This document shows, piece after piece, positions 57,098-64,000 of a stretch of DNA of 64,000 nt. Position 1 is the first letter of the stretch. Every line of letters begins with the position of its first letter. The translations under genes were made by a program, and so were the position numbers. The DNA lies in NCBI RefSeq assembly GCF_001553955.1, contig NZ_CP014234.1:1116001-1180000 (forward strand). The letters run 5' to 3'. The stretch is from Moraxella osloensis (GTDB taxonomy: Bacteria; Pseudomonadota; Gammaproteobacteria; Pseudomonadales; Moraxellaceae). The notes under the pieces were generated by a model, which did no database searches, had not been told where the DNA came from, and worked only from the letters and a program-made list of their open reading frames with translations.

Positions 57098-57174
57098 TGG
57101 TGCGCTTGGAGGGAGTCGAACCCCCGACCCTCAAGTTCGTAGCCTGATGCTCTATCCAACTGAGCTACAAGCGC
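57098..57174 (-). tRNA. tRNA-Arg (anticodon ACG)
   Basis: 77 nt on the minus strand including CCA: acceptor GCGCTTG/CAAGCGC, D arm GCTC...GAGC, anticodon stem TCAGG/CTTGA with loop CTACGAA giving ACG, and T-loop TTCGACT. Confidence 0.95.
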
Positions 57175-57277
57175 TTAACTAATGTCTTCGTTTGAAGTGG
57201 GCGCTATTATAAGTTAGAGTATTTATTTTGTCAAACTTTATTTTAAATAATTTTAAAACTAATTTTGGTTCAATAAA

Positions 57278-57367
57278 TGGCGGTGACGGAGGGATTCGAA
57301 CCCTCGATACAGTTTCCCGTATGCAGCCTTAGCAGGGCTGTGGTTTCAGCCACTCACCCACGTCACC
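57278..57367 (-). tRNA. tRNA-Ser (anticodon GCT)
   Basis: 90 nt on the minus strand including CCA, with a long variable arm (about CATACGGGAAACTGTATC) typical of class II serine tRNA. Acceptor GGTGACG/CGTCACC, anticodon stem CAGCC/GGCTG with loop CTGCTAA giving GCT. Confidence 0.95.
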
Positions 57368-57634
57368 GAATTGCTCTTACTTATCTATAACACCGTACAA
57401 TAATTTTAGTCAATGTCGCCATTAACCTCAAGCATTGTGGGTGGGCATTATAACAAACCAATCCAAATTTGCAAGACTTTTTAAAAAAATTATGTGAGAA
57501 TAATTGCAGCACCTTGGCAGTGGTACTGTGCCTAGCTATAACGCCTACCTATACAACCCAATCGTTATGTGATAATCTGTTTGAAAATAATGATTAAAAA
57601 AACCATTTAACCAATCCTTTATGAGGATTGATAG

Positions 57635-58510
<876 letters not shown>

Positions 58511-58520
58511 GCAAGCTATT

Positions 58521-60173
58521 ATGGGCTTATTATTGGAGTGGTCGATTGTCAAGACGTTGCTATGGCAGCTAGGTGTTATTGCCCATTTTCTTATCATGCT
58601 TTGGCTAGTTGTGCGGGTTATTCAACAGCAGCGCCGCCAAAGCGTAGCAATTGCTTGGATTGCGGTATTATTTGCCCTGCCTGTTGTTGGCATCATCGGT
58701 TATATGCTATTTGGTGAAATCAATATTGGACACCAGTACCGTAAGCGCAGTTTGATGGCGCAAAAATTACTGCGTGACTTTGCCAATGCTCATCAGATTG
58801 ATTTTAATCAAATTTCCGAAAACTTAGACACCGAAGCACGGCAACTGAGCAATATCGCCCTACTAAAAACTGGGCTTGGCGTGTACGACAATCATACGCT
58901 GACGCTGATAACAGACGCTGACCATATTTTTGCCAGTTTATTAGCCGATATCCGTGCGGCAAACACGATGATTTTGCTAGAGTTTTATATTGTGTCGCCA
59001 CAAGGCCGGGTGATTGAGTTATTAGAAGCTTTGATGGCGGCTACCCAGCGCGGCGTATCCGTGCATTTGCTCGCTGATAGCGTTGGCAGTCATGCGTTTT
59101 TTCGCAGTCAGTGGGTAAAAAAACTCAAAGCCGCTGATGTCTTTGTGCATGAGTCGTTGCCCGTAGGCTTGTTCAAAACCATTGTCAAACGTATTGATAT
59201 CCGCAACCATCGTAAGCTGGCTATTTTTGACAGTTGCTATGGCTATACGGGAAGTTTTAATTTAATCGACCCAGATTTTTTCAAACGAGACGCGCATGTG
59301 GGCAAATGGATTGATGCCATGATACGGGTGGAAAGTCATGATACCGTCAATTCGGTGAAAGCCATGGCACTTGTCACGACCACGGATATCAGCGCAGAAA
59401 CCAACGCCAATTTTTCAAACCTTGAAAAAATCGTTAATCGCTTTACCAAGTCGTTCTATACCCAGTCGCTGTATATTGACACCTCAAAGCTGCATCATCG
59501 CAAATTACAACACGAGGCTAACGCTCGCGGGGCAGGTCAAAACGCTAACACGCGTGTCCCTAACCCGCCCCTGCTTAACATTTTGCCGCTGCAAAGCAGC
59601 CTACAAGCTTACCCATCGGTGAGTCAAGTCAGCTTGCAGCTGATTCCATCGGCGCCAGAATTAACGGAGCATGTCATCTACGAAACCTTGGTGTGTGCAA
59701 TTTTTGCCGCCAAAAAACAAGTGGTTATTACCACGCCTTATTTTGTGCCAGATGATGCGCTGCTGCTTGCTATGACTACCGCTGCCAAGCGTGGGGTCAA
59801 GGTGATTTTAAATGTACCCAAAAAAGTAGATTCACTGTTGGTACAGTTTGCTTCACAGGCTTATTTTGAGCCGCTGTTGTCAGCAGGGGTGCAGATTTAT
59901 TTGTTTAATCCAGGCTTGCTACATGCCAAGATTTTGTGCGTGGATGACGATTATTGCTTGTTTGGTACCGTCAATATGGATATGCGCAGTTTTTATCTGA
60001 ATATGGAGGTGAGTATGGCGATTTATAATCGTACCATGACCCAGCAAATACTCACTTGCCAGCATAAATATCTGCGACAAAGTGAGCCATTACAGCGCGA
60101 TGGATGGCAGCAGCGTAGCTTTGGGGCAAAATTCTTGGACAACGCTATTCGCCTGTTTAGCCCACTGCTTTAA
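58521..60173 (+). CDS. cls: Cardiolipin synthase (phospholipase D family)
   Basis: The enzyme makes cardiolipin from phosphatidylglycerol at the inner membrane. The 550-residue protein has two N-terminal membrane helices (LLWQLGVIAHFLIMLWLVV and IAWIAVLFALPVVGIIGYML) and two HKD motifs: NHRKLAIFDSCYGYTGSFN near 228 and LLHAKILCVDDDYCLFGTVN near 465. Between them, near 330-365, lies a hydrophilic insert with many Asn/Ala that I do not see in typical Cls. It follows thiD by 10 bp. The insert makes the protein longer than the roughly 480-residue standard. Confidence 0.93.
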   Translation: MGLLLEWSIVKTLLWQLGVIAHFLIMLWLVVRVIQQQRRQSVAIAWIAVLFALPVVGIIGYMLFGEINIGHQYRKRSLMAQKLLRDFANAHQIDFNQISENLDTEARQLSNIALLKTGLGVYDNHTLTLITDADHIFASLLADIRAANTMILLEFYIVSPQGRVIELLEALMAATQRGVSVHLLADSVGSHAFFRSQWVKKLKAADVFVHESLPVGLFKTIVKRIDIRNHRKLAIFDSCYGYTGSFNLIDPDFFKRDAHVGKWIDAMIRVESHDTVNSVKAMALVTTTDISAETNANFSNLEKIVNRFTKSFYTQSLYIDTSKLHHRKLQHEANARGAGQNANTRVPNPPLLNILPLQSSLQAYPSVSQVSLQLIPSAPELTEHVIYETLVCAIFAAKKQVVITTPYFVPDDALLLAMTTAAKRGVKVILNVPKKVDSLLVQFASQAYFEPLLSAGVQIYLFNPGLLHAKILCVDDDYCLFGTVNMDMRSFYLNMEVSMAIYNRTMTQQILTCQHKYLRQSEPLQRDGWQQRSFGAKFLDNAIRLFSPLL

Positions 60174-60222
60174 AGCTTACTCATTTAATCGTCGTTTGCC
60201 AAAGACTATAGGGTTACAAAGA

Positions 60223-60855
60223 CTAGAGGGTTAATAAATAAAAGCCTACGGTTTGTACCAAGGTTTCTAGCAAAATAATCAAGAAAAAACCCAGCATAGG
60301 TGCCAAATCAAGCATACCTGTGGCAGGTAATACTTTGCGAAATGGCTGAATAATTGGCTCACTAAGCAAGGTGAGGAGTCCAAAAATCGCTGGCATTTTT
60401 TGGGTAAAAAGCATCACCCAGCCCCCGATAAACGAGCCAATAATGATGTACTGACACATTCTTAAAAAATCAATCAGCAAGGTCACCGCCGCCACAAAAA
60501 ACATCATGACAGGTGAAAAATGCCGCGATAGATAATCGATCATGGCTAAGTTCACCTCTGGCATATAAAACAGCCCAATATTTTGACTATCAATGCGCAT
60601 CATGCCAAGCACGCCCCAAATAAAAATCATCCGCAGCAAAAACAGCAACACCAAACTTGCGGTATTGATTCTGCCATCACCAAGGGTTGGGAAAATACGT
60701 CCAAAAACATCGACAATGCGTGTCATACGATAAATGGGTTTAGCAAACGCATCCTTTGCGGTAATGCCAGCAAACTGCAGCATAAATCGAAAGAAAACCA
60801 GTATCATCGCCGCCGCGACGACGATATCAAACAAACCTGCCAAAAGATTAGTCAT
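60223..60855 (-). CDS. YggT-family membrane protein
   Basis: The 210-residue protein is a tandem of two YGGT units, each with paired membrane helices (VVAAAMILVFFRFMLQFAG; FYLLTL at the C-terminus) and the motif PIYRMTRIVDVFGRIFP / PIIQPFRKVLPATGMLDLAP. YggT proteins are implicated in osmotic or division-related membrane function, with no defined activity. It lies downstream of proC in the same direction with 117 bp between, the order proC-yggT commonly seen in gammaproteobacteria. Confidence 0.9.
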   Translation of the reverse strand: MTNLLAGLFDIVVAAAMILVFFRFMLQFAGITAKDAFAKPIYRMTRIVDVFGRIFPTLGDGRINTASLVLLFLLRMIFIWGVLGMMRIDSQNIGLFYMPEVNLAMIDYLSRHFSPVMMFFVAAVTLLIDFLRMCQYIIIGSFIGGWVMLFTQKMPAIFGLLTLLSEPIIQPFRKVLPATGMLDLAPMLGFFLIILLETLVQTVGFYLLTL

Positions 60856-60972
60856 GCCCTGTGTTTATCCTTATTTGCTGCTTACACACTTGTTAACGAT
60901 AAGACGTTAAGATAGTTAATTAAAATTTGCTGTTGTAGCCAATGTTGTAGCCCATGTTTTAGCCAAGTCGAG

Positions 60973-61812
60973 TTATTTGCCAAACGCTTGGCTGATCTCA
61001 CGCGAGCGCTGCTCACACGCTAGCATGGCATCGGCAATAATTTGATGCATTTGTTTGGCATCCATCACTTCAATTGCCGCTTGGGTAGTCCCATTGGGCG
61101 AGGTCACTTTGCGACGCAGCTCAGCTGGCGTATCATCACTGGTCAATGCCATTTGCGCTGAGCCGAGTGCCGTTTGCATTGCCAAAGCCGTTGCTTGGGT
61201 TTGGGTCAGCCCCAATTTTTCACCCGTGGCAATCATGTTCTCTAACATATAAAAGAAATACGCAGGCGCTGACCCTGAGATAGCGGTCACGGCGTGCAGT
61301 AGGTCTTCGTCATCTACCCATAACACCAGTCCTGCCGCGGACATCACTTGCTGCGCAAGTTGCTGCTGCGCCTCGCTGACCGCTGCTGTCGCGTACAAGC
61401 CTGTGGCACCCATTTGAATCATCGCAGGGGTATTTGGCATCGCCCGCACTAGCTTGACTTGCGGCCCCAACCACTCGGCTAAACTCTCGGTACCAATCCC
61501 TGCGGCAATTGAAATAACCACTTGCTCGCCCCAGCTATCTTTGACTGGCAGTAACACATCTTTAATGACCTGCGGTTTGACGGCGAGCACGACCACATCG
61601 GCTTTTTCGATGGCGCGTTTGGTATCGTCGATATTGCTCGCATTGTAGGTATTTAACCCTTGGGCTTGAAAATCCGCTAACTTCTTAGCATCGGTTTCTA
61701 CCACATGCAGTAGGCTAGTTGGCTGACCTTTTGCTAATAGCCCTGCGATAAGCGCCGATGCCATATTACCGCCACCAATAAAGGCGATATTAAGAGAAGT
61801 TGTGGTTGCCAT
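60973..61812 (-). CDS. proC: Pyrroline-5-carboxylate reductase
   Basis: ProC makes the last step of proline synthesis with NAD(P)H. The 279-residue protein has the nucleotide-binding IAFIGGGNMASALIAGLLAK at the N-terminus, VVLAVKPQVIKDVL, VKLVRAMPNTPAMIQMGATG and the C-terminal signature AITAISGSAPAYFFYMLENM with LRRKVTSPNGTTQAAIEVM. All are typical. Start chosen at the ATG at 61812. It precedes yggT. Confidence 0.96.
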   Translation of the reverse strand: MATTTSLNIAFIGGGNMASALIAGLLAKGQPTSLLHVVETDAKKLADFQAQGLNTYNASNIDDTKRAIEKADVVVLAVKPQVIKDVLLPVKDSWGEQVVISIAAGIGTESLAEWLGPQVKLVRAMPNTPAMIQMGATGLYATAAVSEAQQQLAQQVMSAAGLVLWVDDEDLLHAVTAISGSAPAYFFYMLENMIATGEKLGLTQTQATALAMQTALGSAQMALTSDDTPAELRRKVTSPNGTTQAAIEVMDAKQMHQIIADAMLACEQRSREISQAFGK

Positions 61813-62021
61813 AGATGTCCTTTGTAATCATTTTTTGTGGGGTCACGAAAGCAGTTAAAGGGTTCGCCCTCGCTATTATTCGCAAATAAGTCTACCATAC
61901 CTACGGCAAATTTTGATGACAAATTTACAGCGTAAATTGGTATATATGGCGCAAATTCAAGGGATTATTAGTGGTTTGATAGTCTTAGTCCATGACAGTC
62001 TCAGTCCATGCTAGTGTTAAA

Positions 62022-63539
62022 TCAATGAGATTGACTATCAAGACTGTCTGTCCAAACCAAGTGCCACGGACAAGGCGCTTGGGTAGCCAAATTCAGCTCA
62101 CTGGCATCTGCCAGCCAAACACTGATATTTGGCAATAATAAAGCAAGCCGTTTTGGTGTTTGAGATGCCGTGAGCGCCTTTTCGTTGTTGTCCTCCAGAA
62201 TGACCACTTTAGCAAATTGTCGCTCCCAGCTAGGAATGTCAAATCGTTGGCACAGTTTTTTAAACGATTGGTGAAACGATTGTGACAATAATTGAAAAGA
62301 CTCATTTGGCAATACGGCTCTGCTAGCAAGCGCCAATTCTAGAGACAGCCCCACAGATAATGCCACATCGGCAGCCAAATTGGCTAATACCCTGTTATCT
62401 GACTTGCCATGAATCGCCTTCACATAATCGGCATCAAGGCGGTATAACGTATCGCGGTATTTTCTAATTTCAATCCCCTGCCACTGCAAAATGGCTTGCT
62501 GGTCTGTTTGCGCTGATTGTAGTAACCGCTCAATTTGTACAATCAATTGCCGAGTTGGGGCAAATTTTTGTGAGCCTTTGACCCAATGATGCAATAGGTT
62601 AAAGCGTCTGGCTTGGCTCAGTGATTTTAGATTAAGGATATGCAAACATTGCTGATGACTTGTCCAGCCATTTGACCACTGGCATAGCGCCAAATCTTGT
62701 TGATATTGCTCTTCGACTATACGCTGCGCTTCGGTTAGGTTTTGCTGAGTGCGGGTGATATTTTGCACTAGCTTATGGAAGCGCTCATCAAGGAGTGGCA
62801 AAATCTGATTACGTAAAAAAGCGCGCTGATTAGCTACGCCAAAATTGGTAGGATCATCGACATAAGGGATATGTTGCGCTGCTACAAAGTCGCTAATCTC
62901 ATCACGCGTTATCCCGAGCAACGGACGCCATAACCAAATGGGTGTGCCAAATTCGTGCTGCACCCCAAACGCCGTCATGCCTGTCAGCCCCGTCAATCCT
63001 GTCCCTTGGCATAGGTTCATCAACAAGGTCTCCACCTGATCGTTGGCGTGATGCGCCAAGGCAACAATGGCATTTTCGCCTGCAATCTGTATGATGGCAT
63101 GATAGCGGGCGGTTCTAGCTTGTTGTTCATTGACTTCCTGTGTACTGCCTTGTTGTTCATTGACTTGTTGTTCATGGTTAATTGTGCTATCGGCGGCATA
63201 AATTTGCTGCGATTGCCAATCGATACAAACGCTGTCATAGTCAATGTGGTGCTTGTGGCAATAGCCTTCTACCAGTTGTTGCCAGTCATCACTGATTTTT
63301 TGCAATTTATGATTGATATGAATGACATGAATCGGTAGTTGTAGCTGCTGACAGGCGAACAGTAATGCCATCGAGTCTCGCCCGCCACTGCACGCAATAA
63401 AAATTTTAGTGGTAGCCTTGGGGTGCGGGTTGATATGGGTTTGATAACTTTGCTGAGTCGCTTCAATAACAGGTGACATGGGGACAGGTGGCATAAGGAC
63501 AGATGACATAGGGATAGACGACATAGTGCTCAAGCTCAT
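62022..63539 (-). CDS. tilS: tRNA(Ile)-lysidine synthase
   Basis: TilS modifies C34 of tRNA-Ile(CAU) to lysidine and is usually essential. The protein (505 residues from the ATG at 63539) has the PP-loop IFIACSGGRDSMALLFACQQ, the LAHHANDQVETLLMNLCQGTG segment, WRPLLGITRDEISDF, and the N-type DPTNFGVANQRAFLRNQILPLL, followed by the C-terminal domains. The start is uncertain: five in-frame ATGs lie in the first 26 codons inside a five-residue repeat (MSSIP/MSSVL/MPPVP/MSPVI). A low-complexity NEQQ-rich loop at about 63120-63190 is inserted between PP-loop helices. The core is complete. Confidence 0.92.
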   Translation of the reverse strand: MSLSTMSSIPMSSVLMPPVPMSPVIEATQQSYQTHINPHPKATTKIFIACSGGRDSMALLFACQQLQLPIHVIHINHKLQKISDDWQQLVEGYCHKHHIDYDSVCIDWQSQQIYAADSTINHEQQVNEQQGSTQEVNEQQARTARYHAIIQIAGENAIVALAHHANDQVETLLMNLCQGTGLTGLTGMTAFGVQHEFGTPIWLWRPLLGITRDEISDFVAAQHIPYVDDPTNFGVANQRAFLRNQILPLLDERFHKLVQNITRTQQNLTEAQRIVEEQYQQDLALCQWSNGWTSHQQCLHILNLKSLSQARRFNLLHHWVKGSQKFAPTRQLIVQIERLLQSAQTDQQAILQWQGIEIRKYRDTLYRLDADYVKAIHGKSDNRVLANLAADVALSVGLSLELALASRAVLPNESFQLLSQSFHQSFKKLCQRFDIPSWERQFAKVVILEDNNEKALTASQTPKRLALLLPNISVWLADASELNLATQAPCPWHLVWTDSLDSQSH

Positions 63540-63598
63540 GCGGCAAGAGAAAAACCAGGAAATAAAACAAGTGGGATAAAACAAATTGGATAAAATAA

Positions 63599-63620
63599 TG
63601 GGCGCCTCAATAAACGCCCA
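63599..63620 (-). terminator. Probable terminator after accA
   Basis: On the minus strand ATGGGCG and CGCCCAT pair around TTTATTGAGG, followed by the T-rich TATTTTATC, 40 bp after the accA stop and before tilS. Confidence 0.55.
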
Positions 63621-63659
63621 TGAATCATTAAAAATTAAAATAGGTTAAATCACTGACTA

Positions 63660-64000
63660 TCAAGCAGAGGCTTTTGGTAATGACACCGTAGAATTAAAGC
63701 TCATCAGTTTTTCATAGCGTTGTTGCAGACGCGTTTGCTCATCAAGCTTTATAAGCACCGCTAACTGTTGCTCAAGTGTGGCTTTAAGGTTGGTCATAGC
63801 CACATCGCTGTTAATATGCGCGCCCTCGCCTTCTGCGATGACTTCATCAATCAAGCCAAGGGATTTTAAATTTACCGCACTGAGTTTCAATGCCTCACTG
63901 GCTTGGGGCGCTTTTTCAGCCGTTTTCCATAGAATCGACGCACAACCTTCAGGCGAAATCACGGAATAAATGCTGTTTTCTAGCATATTGATACGATCAG
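63660..64000 (-). CDS. accA: Acetyl-CoA carboxylase carboxyltransferase subunit alpha (C-terminal part)
   Basis: Only the last 113 codons are present; the frame continues beyond the right edge. The sequence [20 protein letters not shown] followed by [20 protein letters not shown] is the typical AccA region with the acetyl-CoA site, and [19 protein letters not shown] the usual C-terminal part. AccA with AccD transfers the carboxyl group from biotin to acetyl-CoA in fatty-acid synthesis. The gene is in the same direction as tilS, with a hairpin between them; accA-tilS is a frequent gammaproteobacterial order. Confidence 0.95.
   Translation of the reverse strand, partial: DRINMLENSIYSVISPEGCASILWKTAEKAPQASEALKLSAVNLKSLGLIDEVIAEGEGAHINSDVAMTNLKATLEQQLAVLIKLDEQTRLQQRYEKLMSFNSTVSLPKASA

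Overview
The window looks like a chromosomal segment of a Moraxellaceae gammaproteobacterium, most likely Moraxella/Faucicola (osloensis-like) or a close relative. This rests on the combination and style of the housekeeping genes (efp with epmB, telA, a MoxR/DUF58/transglutaminase operon, a FimX-like protein, an AcdA-type acyl-CoA dehydrogenase) and on moderate GC. The species is inference; no 16S rRNA is present.

Bases 1-18680 are one type I-F CRISPR-Cas locus. A Cas2-Cas3 fusion (cut by the left edge) is read leftward. From the other side of a 184-bp divergent promoter region run csy1, csy2, csy3, csy4 and, behind a strong hairpin, cas1. A short leader follows, then an array of 177 apparently identical 28-bp repeats and 176 spacers (about 147 different). 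The array records its own history: an 841-bp tandem duplication of 14 spacers, an interrupted 12-spacer duplication near the old end, a two-spacer duplication, an A-B-A motif, several shifted or overlapping spacers from the same target, and five spacers cut in the same register from sequences encoding a GVxxxVxxVG peptide. One further spacer overlaps that target and shows a CC just outside it, matching the known I-F PAM. Placing cas1 between csy4 and the array, with cas2-3 divergent, differs from the usual cas1/cas2-3/csy1-4 order.

Bases 18681-21190 hold a gene-free stretch, tRNA-Val, a decayed PepSY-like gene and ppk2. Bases 21191-32393 hold the most unusual coding region: five consecutive exported proteins (three DUF11/SpaA/SdrD-like adhesive-type proteins, a 1755-residue protein ending in an outer-membrane beta-barrel, and a small Cys-containing partner). 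I read it as a surface-structure or adhesin system.

From 32926 onward the content is mainly housekeeping: metH; the moxR/DUF58/tgpA operon; a cytochrome c; a catalytically degenerate REC-PAS-GGDEF-EAL (FimX-like) protein and an unknown 588-residue neighbour; epmB and efp in divergent orientation; telA; purK; marC; an acyl-CoA dehydrogenase; ispA; an RDD protein; tRNA-Arg and tRNA-Ser; thiD-cls; yggT; proC; tilS; and the 3' end of accA. Signs of mobility or decay include a transposase-less IS200/IS605-like element at 51244-51576, a 50-residue ABC-transporter remnant at 52405-52560, and an AT-rich orphan gene at 55571.
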